From Chitinophagaceae bacterium (GTDB lineage: Bacteria > Bacteroidota > Bacteroidia > Chitinophagales > Chitinophagaceae), in the NCBI GenBank assembly GCA_021151685.1, contig JAGKWS010000035.1:1-34460 (forward strand): a DNA stretch of 34,460 nt, given 5' to 3'. This document shows, in pieces, positions 5,996 through 13,950 of the stretch (position 1 is the first letter of the stretch; the number at the start of each line of letters is the position of its first letter). The translations under genes were made by a program, and so were the position numbers. Under the pieces are notes generated by a model, which searched no databases, had not been told where the DNA came from, and worked only from the letters and a program-made list of their open reading frames with translations.

Positions 5996-7075
5996 ATGAT
6001 CAACATTACAAAGCCGTTTCTGCCAGACATGAATGAATATGTTTCATACCTGGAAGGTATTTGGGAGCGCGAATGGCTCACCAATAACGGCCCGTTGGTG
6101 AATGATCTGGAAATGAAACTGAAAGAGTTTCTTGGTGTGCGGCATCTCTTGTTTTTGGGTAACGGTACTATTGCTATCCAAATTGCCATAAAGGCACTGC
6201 AACTAAGTGGCGAAATCATTACAACGCCTTTCAGTTATGTAGCTACCACCAGCAGCATAGTATGGGAAAACTGTCGCCCGGTTTTTGTAGACATAGACCC
6301 TCATAGCCTTAATGCCGATCCTGCCAAAATAGAAGAGCGTATTACCCCACAAACCACAGGTATTTTGCTGACCCATGTCTATGGCAACCCCTGCGATGTT
6401 TTGGCCATAGAAGCGATAGCTAAAAAGCACAACCTGAAAGTAATTTATGATGGGGCGCATGCCTTCGGTGTTCGCTACAATGGCAATAGTGTCTTCAACT
6501 ATGGCGATGTTACTACCACCAGCTTTCATGCTACCAAACTGTTTCATACCATAGAAGGTGGTGCCGTAACCACCAACGATGCTTCACTGCTACGAAATAT
6601 GTCGCTGCTACGCAACTTTGGTCATAGTGGTACCGAGCAATTCGAAATGGTGGGTGTAAACGGCAAAAACTCCGAGTTTCATGCCGCTATGGGGCTTGTG
6701 AACTTGAAGCACATAGACAAGATAATGGAGCACCGGAAAACACAATCGCTCTATTATGACAAGGCTATTGCCAACCTGCGCGTTACAAAGCCCGCCATAC
6801 TACCGGGTGCCGAATGGAATTATTCGTACTATCCTGTAATTTTTGAAACAGAGGAACAGCTACTGAAAAGTGTAGAAATGCTGAATGCCCACTGGATATA
6901 TCCTCGTCGCTACTTCTACCCCAGCCTCAATACATTACCTTATGTAGACAATCAGGAGGTTCCCATTTCTGAAAGTATCAGCCGCCGCGTGCTGTGCCTG
7001 CCTATGTATCATACACTGCGCAAAGAGGAAATAGACTACATAGCCCGCCTGCTGATGCGCGCACAAAACAATTGA
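5996..7075 (+). CDS. DegT/DnrJ/EryC1/StrS family PLP-dependent aminotransferase
   Basis: A 359-residue fold-type I aminotransferase of the sugar-aminotransferase family, normally converting nucleotide-linked keto-sugars to amino-sugars with glutamate as donor. Visible family features are the substrate loop near LTNNGPLVNDLE, GNGTIAIQIAIKAL, the cofactor-binding aspartate in VIYDGAHAFG (D152), and the Schiff-base lysine K181 in TTTSFHATKLFHTIEGG. Length is normal for the family. No glycosyltransferase, dehydratase or other sugar gene is adjacent, so the substrate (O-antigen, surface glycan or another amino-sugar) cannot be named. It ends 115 bases before a strong terminator shared with the convergent rlmD gene. 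Confidence 0.9.
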   Translation: MINITKPFLPDMNEYVSYLEGIWEREWLTNNGPLVNDLEMKLKEFLGVRHLLFLGNGTIAIQIAIKALQLSGEIITTPFSYVATTSSIVWENCRPVFVDIDPHSLNADPAKIEERITPQTTGILLTHVYGNPCDVLAIEAIAKKHNLKVIYDGAHAFGVRYNGNSVFNYGDVTTTSFHATKLFHTIEGGAVTTNDASLLRNMSLLRNFGHSGTEQFEMVGVNGKNSEFHAAMGLVNLKHIDKIMEHRKTQSLYYDKAIANLRVTKPAILPGAEWNYSYYPVIFETEEQLLKSVEMLNAHWIYPRRYFYPSLNTLPYVDNQEVPISESISRRVLCLPMYHTLRKEEIDYIARLLMRAQNN

Positions 7076-7189
7076 TGGGCTGCTTCCTAACATTCCGAAA
7101 TACCTTAAGGACAGATATCTGTGCTAAAAGCACATGGTTCTTTATGGTTTAGAAACTTTTCCTCACCGTAAATTGAAATTAGAATAATG

Positions 7190-7228
7190 AAAAGAGCGGG
7201 CCAATCAATGCGATTGGACCGCTCTTTT
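7190..7228. terminator. Bidirectional hairpin terminator
   Basis: Arms AAAAGAGCGG-G-CCAATC and GATTGG-A-CCGCTCTTTT pair almost perfectly around a five-base loop and end in a T run on each strand. It lies between the convergent aminotransferase and rlmD genes. Confidence 0.8.
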
Positions 7229-7267
7229 TCAATGACTTATGTAGCATAGCTACACTATTTATTTCGG

Positions 7268-8686
7268 TTAGTCTCTCAACTCTAACAATGCCACATTTTC
7301 TATATGGTGCGTATGGGGGAACATATCTACCGGCTGCAAACGGGTAATGCGGTAGGCTGCATCCAGTAGCTGCAAGTCGCGGGCCTGTGTGGCCGGGTTA
7401 CAGCTTACGTATACCACTTTTGGGGCACGCATACGCAGTAGTTGCTGTATTAGTTTTTCGGTCATCCCAGCACGTGGCGGGTCGGTAATAATTACGTCTG
7501 GCCTGCCATGCTGGGCAAAGAAGGCATCGGTACATATCTTCTCTACATCGCCGGCATAGAACTTACAATGTGTAAGGCCGTTCATAGCCGCATTTACGTG
7601 GGCATCCTTTATGGCATCGGCTACTACCTCTATACCAATTACCTGAGATGCGCCTGCCGAGCAAAAGATACCTATGCTGCCGGTACCGCAATACAGGTCG
7701 TACAAGACCTCTGTACCGGTAAGGCCCGCAAACTCGCGTGCTACCCGGTACAGAGCCTCTGCCTGCCAGGTATTGGTTTGGAAGAAGGATTTTGGCGAAA
7801 TCTTGAACCGGAAATCTTCCAGCGTTTCTACAATATGGTCTTTACCAGCCCAGCAATGCACCTCCAAATCGTGAATGGTATCGTTCATCTTGGGGTTGAT
7901 GGTGTATTGTAATGATGTAATACCCGGCACATTAGCTTGTATGTGTTTCAGTAATGCCTCGCGTTCTTCTACATCCTCGTGGTGCAATACCAGATTCACC
8001 AATACCTCGCCCGTAGTGGCTACCCGCAGCACTACATTACGCAGCCAGCCATACTGGGTTTTATAGTCGTAGTAAGGTAGGTTACGTGCCTTGGTGTACT
8101 CGCGCAGTACGGTCAGCAGCGTATTGGTAGGTGCTGGCTGCAGGTAGCATTGGTGTATCTCCACCACTTTGTCGAAAAGGCCGGGTGCATGAAAGCCCAA
8201 TGCGGGTTCGGGTTCAAACTTCTCGCTACGTGCTTCTATTTCTTCAAATGTGCGGTAGCGGGCAGCCGAGAATGTAAATTCCAGCTTATTGCGGTAATAC
8301 TTGTCCGACACGCTGCCAATGATGGGCTGTATGGGTGGTAACGCTACATTGCCAATGCGCGACAGTTGATCTACAACCTGTTGCTGCTTGTACTGCAACT
8401 GCTGCTGGTAGGGCAACATTTGCCATTTGCAACCTCCACAGGTACCAAAATGGCTACAAAAGGGTGCTACCCGCTGCGGCGATGGAGTTACCAGGCGGGT
8501 GGTACGACCCTGTGCCCAACTCTTTTTGTCTTTTATGATAACGGCATCTATCACATCGCCGGGTATGGCATTGTCTACAAACAATACTTTGCCGCCTTCC
8601 AGACGGGCAATACTTTTACCTTCGGCAGCATAGGCTTCTATGGTAATGTTCTGTAATGGGGCGGCTTTTTTCTTTTTACGACTCAA
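7268..8686 (-). CDS. rlmD: 23S rRNA (uracil-C5)-methyltransferase RlmD
   Basis: A 472-residue RNA m5U methyltransferase of the RumA/RlmD family, which methylates U1939 of 23S rRNA in E. coli with S-adenosylmethionine. A TRAM-like N-terminal domain (residues 8-65) is followed by the [4Fe-4S] cysteines C77, C83, C86 and C180, in the spacing typical of RlmD. The SAM-binding strand is LYDLYCGTGSIGIF (about 328-341), DPPRAG lies at 402-407 and the catalytic cysteine is C429 in YVSCNP. The start MSRKKKK is basic, as usual. The iron-sulfur ligands separate it from TrmA. In Bacteroidota several paralogues of this family act on different rRNA positions, so the exact target base is inferred from the family. 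Confidence 0.88.
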   Translation of the reverse strand: MSRKKKKAAPLQNITIEAYAAEGKSIARLEGGKVLFVDNAIPGDVIDAVIIKDKKSWAQGRTTRLVTPSPQRVAPFCSHFGTCGGCKWQMLPYQQQLQYKQQQVVDQLSRIGNVALPPIQPIIGSVSDKYYRNKLEFTFSAARYRTFEEIEARSEKFEPEPALGFHAPGLFDKVVEIHQCYLQPAPTNTLLTVLREYTKARNLPYYDYKTQYGWLRNVVLRVATTGEVLVNLVLHHEDVEEREALLKHIQANVPGITSLQYTINPKMNDTIHDLEVHCWAGKDHIVETLEDFRFKISPKSFFQTNTWQAEALYRVAREFAGLTGTEVLYDLYCGTGSIGIFCSAGASQVIGIEVVADAIKDAHVNAAMNGLTHCKFYAGDVEKICTDAFFAQHGRPDVIITDPPRAGMTEKLIQQLLRMRAPKVVYVSCNPATQARDLQLLDAAYRITRLQPVDMFPHTHHIENVALLELRD

Positions 8687-8705
8687 GGCTTTGCAAATTG
8701 TAGCA

Positions 8706-8713
8706 CGAAGGTA
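8706..8713 (-). promoter_or_regulatory. Candidate -7 box of rlmD
   Basis: On the minus strand TACCTTCG, one mismatch from TAnnTTTG, stands 19 bases before the rlmD ATG. No clear -33 TTG is present. Confidence 0.35.
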
Positions 8714-8755
8714 ACAAGAATGTGGTGCTAATGATAGCTAACAGGGGTAAAGACG

Positions 8756-8800
8756 ATGCCCTCTATTCAGGTAGTTGCTGTAAGCTGCAATAGAGGGCAT
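8756..8800. terminator. Inverted repeat downstream of the M1 peptidase gene
   Basis: A perfect 12-bp inverted repeat (ATGCCCTCTATT at 8756-8767 and its complement at 8789-8800) around a 21-base loop. It lies just after the stop of the peptidase gene and before rlmD on the same strand. No long T run follows, so it may act as a terminator or as a 3'-end stabilising hairpin. Confidence 0.5.
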
Positions 8801-8821
8801 TACCCAATAAGCTATATATTG

Positions 8822-11800
8822 CTAATTGGCAGCACTTTTCAGTAAACGAGATGGCAAGCGCAGCCAGTTTACATTCTCCAGATGCAATGTGAACGATATA
8901 CTGCGGGCAAAAACATTGTTACTACCATAGGTGTTGGACAGATAGTTGCTGAAGTCTTTGCTCATAAGCAACGGGAAATAGAAGCTTACAATGTCTTTAG
9001 ATAAGTACACCTCTACCCCGGCATCGAACAAGGAAAGTGTGCTCTTGATGTTCTTGAAACCGGGAGAAGGATTCGGCATCAGGCCGGCATCTACAAACAG
9101 GCGTATGGGTAAGCCAATGCGTGGCAGGTCGGTTTTCAGGTTGACAGCGGCCAGCCAGTTGTCGGTACGATAGGCACCATTAAATACAGGCACTTTGAAG
9201 CCCCCTTCGCCAAATGCATTGATTTGCTGGCCCGAGAAACCATCCCAAACGCCACGGCCACGGTAGGTGCCATCGTACAGATAGTCATTTATACCACTAT
9301 AACTGGCATTCAGCAAGTATCGGCCATCGGCCACCGGTGCTACCGAGTTACCTTCAAATGCCAAGTATTTACCAACAAACCCACGCAGGTACATGGCTTT
9401 ATTCTTTTTGTTATAGTCTACACGCAAAATGCCTTCTGCACTCATTTTCATAAACTTATCATTGCCATGCGCATCAATGCTATAAGAGAAAGGGTTATAG
9501 GTACGCTCGTTCTGATGGCGGTAGCGAACACGTACGTAGGTGTTTTGCACTGAAAACAAGTATGCCGGTGCCGATGAATCGCTGCTGTAGCCAATACGGT
9601 CTTCAAAAATGTTGTATTGTTTCAGCAACAGGGTTCGTGTTATGGGGCTGCGGACATCTTTCTCTGAAAATGTAAACAAGATGGAAGGTGCAACCTTTAG
9701 GTAGCGGCTGTAGAGCGTTTCTGTAAGGTTGTACTTTGTAGAGCCCCCGTGAAAGCTTTTTGCCTCAGCCTGTAGATTAATCTCTCTGAATACCGATTTG
9801 GGATACCATGTGTAGCCCAACATGCCTGTACCAGCCCATGTAGACGGGCCAAATGAAAACATAGGTGCTATGGCAAAGGAAAAGCGATTTTCGGGTACCG
9901 ACAGGTTGTGAAAGAGCAAGCCAACCAATAATTTGTCATGCGCATTTTGCCCTAGTGCGGGGGCAATGAATATTTTATCGTTATAGCTGCGATTGAGGCC
10001 AACTGCTGGACGCAAACTGAGACCGAACTTATGGAAGAGTGCATGCCTTTTATAATCGTCATTGGGTGTACGGGCATCGGGTATTTCATCGGCAATGGCC
10101 AGCCGCGTCCACGATGTAGACGGTACTGTAAGGGTTGTAGTGCCGGTAAATGGTGCCGTCCATGCACGGGCAATAATGCTGTCGCCATCAAGCGCAACTA
10201 CCGAAACGGGAGCCGCTATAGCCGAACGATTTTTTACCTTCACAACTGTTCCATCATTGGTGATGCGGGCTTTACGCAAGGCAAAGTCTATTCGCTGGTC
10301 GGTAGCCAGCATACCATCAAAGAACCAATTGATGTCTTTGGTGGTATGTTGCTGCATTATGGCCTTAAAATCCTCGGGATAAGGGTGATGAAAACGCCAT
10401 GTAGTAAAATAATCCTGCATACCAGCATCAAAATAGGTGGCACCCATATACTCCTCCAGCCAACGCAACCCTGCAGCCGTTTTGTAGTACACATCCATTC
10501 CGTAGTTGAGGCTCTTAAAGGCATCAGACGGTAGGTTGCATGCCTGATCGGCACCGGTGGCAGCCAATTGGTAATAAAACAGGTCTTCGTCCAACTTGTT
10601 TTTGTTGGGGCGTGTAGTGCTGTCTCTACCTATGGCTTTAGTGGTTTTTTGTTCGTAAAACGAGTTGAGACCTTCGTCCATCCACGGGTGGTCGTGCTCG
10701 TTACTGGCCAGCATACCGTAGAACCAGTTGTGCCCCGCCTCATGTATTACTACCCCTTCCAGCCGCGCAGTAGCCACCTTGTCTATGAGCGTAATGGTAG
10801 GATATTCCATGCCACCACCAGCCTTCATGTCGCCCAATACGGCTTTTATGGTGTTATATGGGTATGGCCCCACCCAGCGGCCATAGTGTGTAATAGCCGT
10901 TTTCAGGTGTTTGTTAGCTTTTTTCCACTGTTTGTTGTAGGCTGGCAGCCATGCGGCCCACGTGGTAATGGCCTTGCCTGTGCCGGGCGATATGGCAGTG
11001 TCTTTGCGCACAACATAACGTTTATCGGCAAACCACGCAAAGTCGTGTACATTATTTTCGGTAAATGTAATGGTTTTGGTAGCCGATGCACTTGGCGGAA
11101 AATGAGACTTGTACGTAGTATCTGGTGGCAAGGGAGCCTGAGCCAGCGAATCGAGCCAGCGGTTCTCTGATTCGGTGATGCAGTTGCCCGTAGCCATTAC
11201 CACATAGTTGGCAGGTACGGTAACCGAAACGTTATAAGAACCAAACTCGCTGTAAAACTCGCCCTGATCGAGATAGGACATAGGGTGCCAGCCTTTATGG
11301 TCGTACACGGCCGGCTTTGGGAACCATTGTGCCACATAATATGCCTGCCCGGTATGGCCGCTACGCGAGAATACCTTTGGCAATTTTACCCGGAAGGAAG
11401 TAGCAATACGCACCTGCTTGCCGGGCAATAAAGGCCGTGGCAGCTCTATACGGGCTACATCGGGTGCCTCGGCCGATGAACTGGCATCTACGCTTACACT
11501 ATCGTTGATGATGAACGCCAGACTGTCTATATAGCCACGGTCGGCTTTTTCGGAATAGTAGAAATCTGTACTATGGTTCCGGTCTTTTTGCTTTGCAAAC
11601 GGAGTATGATCGTTCTTATAGGCATTGGGCCATAAGTGTATATACAAAAATCGCAGTGTGTCTGGCGAGTTGTTGATGTACATAATTTCCTCGAAACCAT
11701 GCAACATGTGTCGTTTATCATCCAGCGATACTTCTATACGGGTATCTACACGCTGCTGCCAGCGTGGCTGGGCAATAGAAGACAGTGTGGGTAACAGCAA

Positions 11801-11824
11801 TGCTGTAGCAACAAAAAACTTCAT
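8822..11824 (-). CDS. M1-family metallopeptidase with long C-terminal beta-rich domain
   Basis: A 1000-residue exported zinc peptidase. The signal peptide is residues 1-18 (MKFFVATALLLPTLSSIAQ). The N-terminal beta domain is followed by the exopeptidase-type motif GGGMEYP (336-342). The gluzincin site is H361-E-A-G-H365 with E384 after exactly 18 residues (HEXXH-X18-E), and the WMDEGLNSFYEQ helix. M1 aminopeptidases trim N-terminal residues from peptides. Catalytic and helical domains end near residue 530. The last ~400 residues are rich in alternating aromatic strands (LGYTWYPKSVFREINLQAEAKSF, SVQNTYVRVRYRHQ, ISFTLHLENVNWLRL), suggesting an outer-membrane barrel or a beta-propeller-like extension. 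The neighbouring queuosine-precursor transporter lies 85 bases upstream on the same strand. Confidence 0.88.
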   Translation of the reverse strand: MKFFVATALLLPTLSSIAQPRWQQRVDTRIEVSLDDKRHMLHGFEEIMYINNSPDTLRFLYIHLWPNAYKNDHTPFAKQKDRNHSTDFYYSEKADRGYIDSLAFIINDSVSVDASSSAEAPDVARIELPRPLLPGKQVRIATSFRVKLPKVFSRSGHTGQAYYVAQWFPKPAVYDHKGWHPMSYLDQGEFYSEFGSYNVSVTVPANYVVMATGNCITESENRWLDSLAQAPLPPDTTYKSHFPPSASATKTITFTENNVHDFAWFADKRYVVRKDTAISPGTGKAITTWAAWLPAYNKQWKKANKHLKTAITHYGRWVGPYPYNTIKAVLGDMKAGGGMEYPTITLIDKVATARLEGVVIHEAGHNWFYGMLASNEHDHPWMDEGLNSFYEQKTTKAIGRDSTTRPNKNKLDEDLFYYQLAATGADQACNLPSDAFKSLNYGMDVYYKTAAGLRWLEEYMGATYFDAGMQDYFTTWRFHHPYPEDFKAIMQQHTTKDINWFFDGMLATDQRIDFALRKARITNDGTVVKVKNRSAIAAPVSVVALDGDSIIARAWTAPFTGTTTLTVPSTSWTRLAIADEIPDARTPNDDYKRHALFHKFGLSLRPAVGLNRSYNDKIFIAPALGQNAHDKLLVGLLFHNLSVPENRFSFAIAPMFSFGPSTWAGTGMLGYTWYPKSVFREINLQAEAKSFHGGSTKYNLTETLYSRYLKVAPSILFTFSEKDVRSPITRTLLLKQYNIFEDRIGYSSDSSAPAYLFSVQNTYVRVRYRHQNERTYNPFSYSIDAHGNDKFMKMSAEGILRVDYNKKNKAMYLRGFVGKYLAFEGNSVAPVADGRYLLNASYSGINDYLYDGTYRGRGVWDGFSGQQINAFGEGGFKVPVFNGAYRTDNWLAAVNLKTDLPRIGLPIRLFVDAGLMPNPSPGFKNIKSTLSLFDAGVEVYLSKDIVSFYFPLLMSKDFSNYLSNTYGSNNVFARSISFTLHLENVNWLRLPSRLLKSAAN

Positions 11825-11909
11825 AACGCTAATGTACGTAAGTAAGCCAACTTAACGGCTTGGGCGAGTGTTGCAGTATACAAATTGAAAGAAAGCTTGG
11901 GGAAACGAT

Positions 11910-12692
11910 CTAATTGCCGGGGGCCATAGCTTCTTTCTTCATTTGTGCAGCCGTATCGGTGCCAAGGTAACGGTCTATGATACCTTCCACAAAATAGAGT
12001 ACAGGGGTTAGCAGCAGGGCTACGGTAGCCTTGTACGAGTAACTGATAAGTGCGAGGGCTATAACCCGCTGATAACTCCAGTCGCGCCCCAGCTTGAAGG
12101 CAATAAAGAGTACCACAAAACTATCTACAAACTGAGAAACGATGGTAGACCCAGTAGCACGCAACCATACCATGCGTTCGCCCGTCATTTGTTTTATCTT
12201 ATGAAACACCCACACATCTACCAACTGGCTTACAAGGAATGCTGTAATGGAGCCAACTATTATCCACATACCCTGCCCAAAGATGCCGGAAAAAGCGGCC
12301 TGCATATCGGGTATGCCTTCTTTGGCTTGGCTGGTGGTCCAAAAAGCGGTATCGGATGGCGCACTGATGGCGGCATAAAACATAAAAAATGCATAGCTGA
12401 TGAGCGCGACAGCTATGTAGGAAATGCGCCTGACCGCTTTTTGTCCGAAGTACTCATTTACAACGTCGGTCATGATGAATTCGAGCGGCCATAACAGCAC
12501 ACCACAAGACAACGTGTAAGTGAGCCCGTTTTCTCCCAACAGAGAAAATGGGTGTGGTTCCATACCGAAAACCTTTTCCAGCGATAGCAATTTGCCACCT
12601 ATACACTCGGCTATTAGGGCGTTTGCTACAAAAAATGTAGCCAGTATTACAAACAGTTTAGACGACTTGTCGCCGAGTATTTTATGCACCAT
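11910..12692 (-). CDS. yhhQ: Queuosine precursor transporter (QPTR/YhhQ, VUT family)
   Basis: A 260-residue integral membrane protein read from the ATG at 12692 (MVHKILGDKSSKLF). An upstream ATG at 12749 would lie inside the preceding terminator stem and is not preferred. The sequence matches the VUT_1/QPTR family: FVILATFFVANALIAECIGGK at the start, the MTDVVNEYFGQKAVRRISYIA segment, several membrane helices, QLVDVWVFHKIKQMTGERMVWLRATGSTIVSQFVDSFVV, and a C-terminal helix near VALLLTPVLYFVEGIIDRYLG. E. coli YhhQ imports preQ0/preQ1 for queuosine modification of tRNA. No queuosine synthesis gene is in the window, which would fit salvage, but that cannot be judged from this segment. Confidence 0.85.
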   Translation of the reverse strand: MVHKILGDKSSKLFVILATFFVANALIAECIGGKLLSLEKVFGMEPHPFSLLGENGLTYTLSCGVLLWPLEFIMTDVVNEYFGQKAVRRISYIAVALISYAFFMFYAAISAPSDTAFWTTSQAKEGIPDMQAAFSGIFGQGMWIIVGSITAFLVSQLVDVWVFHKIKQMTGERMVWLRATGSTIVSQFVDSFVVLFIAFKLGRDWSYQRVIALALISYSYKATVALLLTPVLYFVEGIIDRYLGTDTAAQMKKEAMAPGN

Positions 12693-12734
12693 TGTAAAGT
12701 GGGAATGAACAACAATATTACGACAGCACGTGGC

Positions 12735-12774
12735 AGAAAAAAGGCACACAGTATTTGATAAATACTATGTGCCT
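12735..12774 (-). terminator. Terminator of rluD
   Basis: A 15-bp stem with one mismatch (12742-12756 and 12760-12774) and a tight loop is followed on the minus strand by six T (12737-12742). It is an intrinsic terminator directly after the rluD stop. Confidence 0.85.
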
Positions 12775-12836
12775 ATAATGTTCATGACTTATTTGATAGA
12801 TTAAGTGCTGTTTATAAACAAATAATATTGAGCAAT

Positions 12837-13919
12837 TTATCCTGTTTTTGTTCTGATGCCAGCAGTGTATACACGCCATCGTTCTATAACGGCAGTCATA
12901 TCGGCAGGCAGGTCTGAGGTGAACATGACCTTCTTGTTTTCGGTGGGATGCGTAAAACCCAGCTCCTTGGCATGGAGTGCCTGCCGGGGTAATATAGCAA
13001 AACAATTCTCTACAAATTGTTTGTATTTGTTGAAAACCGTTCCTTTTACAATACGGTCTCCACCATAGGTAGTATCGCTGAAGAGCGGATGTCCTATCAG
13101 TTTCATGTGTACCCGTATCTGGTGGGTACGGCCGGTCTCTAACCTTAGTTCTACCAGTGTCACATAATTGAACCGCTCCAACACCTTGTAGTGGGTAATG
13201 GCTTCTTTTCCATGATCGCCATCGGGGTAGGCATCCATTATCTTGCGAAAACGCTGATTGCGACCAATATGGGCATTGATAGTACCTTCATCTTCCTCCA
13301 TATCGCCCCACACCAGTGCTATGTATCGGCGGTGTACCGTATGTTTTTTGAACTGTGCCGCCAGATGCGCCATTGCTTGCTCGGTCTTGCCTATTACCAC
13401 AAGGCCGGTAGTATCTTTGTCTATACGGTGTACCAACCCAACCCTATTGAGCCCTTCTATTGCCACGTTGCCCTGTTGCAGGTAGTAAGACAGCCCATTG
13501 ACAAGCGTACCGCTGTAATTACCACAGCCGGGATGGACTACCATCCCGGCGGGCTTATTAATAATCATCAGACTATCGTCTTCGTAAGCAATATTCAGCG
13601 GTATATTCTCGGGTATTATCTCCTGAGATTCTGGTCTGCGGGTCTCGAATACCACAATAGTGTCACCGGGGCGCACCTTGTAGTTTGCCTTTACTGCAGC
13701 ATCATTTACCAGTATATGCCCATCGTCTATGGCTTGCTGCACCTTGTTGCGTGTAGCTCCTTCCAAACGGTTCATCAGGAATTTGTCTATACGCAATGGT
13801 TCCTGCCGCTTTTCTGTTACTATACGCAGCCGCTCTACCCGCTCCTGCGGGCCTTCTTCTGTTTCGGTTTCCGGGTCGTCGTCTTCCCAAATATCTTCTG
13901 CTTCGTTGTCTATTGACAT
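12837..13919 (-). CDS. rluD: RluA-family pseudouridine synthase (RluD type)
   Basis: A 360-residue enzyme converting uridine to pseudouridine, probably in 23S rRNA helix 69 if orthologous to RluD. An acidic N-terminal extension (residues 1-30) precedes an S4 RNA-binding domain (about 42-95, RIDKFLMNRLEGATRNKVQQAIDDGHILVN). The catalytic domain carries HRIDKDTTG at 164-172 with catalytic D167, and later RLETGRTHQIRVHM and HALHAKELGF-type motifs. The gene lies 31 bases downstream of maeB on the same strand. It also has its own TATCTTTG box almost touching its ATG. It is followed by a strong terminator. Assignment among RluA/RluC/RluD paralogues rests on the S4 domain and motif similarity. Confidence 0.88.
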   Translation of the reverse strand: MSIDNEAEDIWEDDDPETETEEGPQERVERLRIVTEKRQEPLRIDKFLMNRLEGATRNKVQQAIDDGHILVNDAAVKANYKVRPGDTIVVFETRRPESQEIIPENIPLNIAYEDDSLMIINKPAGMVVHPGCGNYSGTLVNGLSYYLQQGNVAIEGLNRVGLVHRIDKDTTGLVVIGKTEQAMAHLAAQFKKHTVHRRYIALVWGDMEEDEGTINAHIGRNQRFRKIMDAYPDGDHGKEAITHYKVLERFNYVTLVELRLETGRTHQIRVHMKLIGHPLFSDTTYGGDRIVKGTVFNKYKQFVENCFAILPRQALHAKELGFTHPTENKKVMFTSDLPADMTAVIERWRVYTAGIRTKTG

Positions 13920-13923
13920 AAGG

Positions 13924-13931
13924 CAAAGATA
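13924..13931 (-). promoter_or_regulatory. -7 box of rluD, near-leaderless
   Basis: TATCTTTG on the minus strand is a perfect TAnnTTTG match and ends only four bases before the rluD ATG (13919). The predicted transcript would start at or next to the start codon. No -33 TTG is seen. Confidence 0.5.
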
Positions 13932-13950
13932 ACAGTTAGCCGCGATAGGT

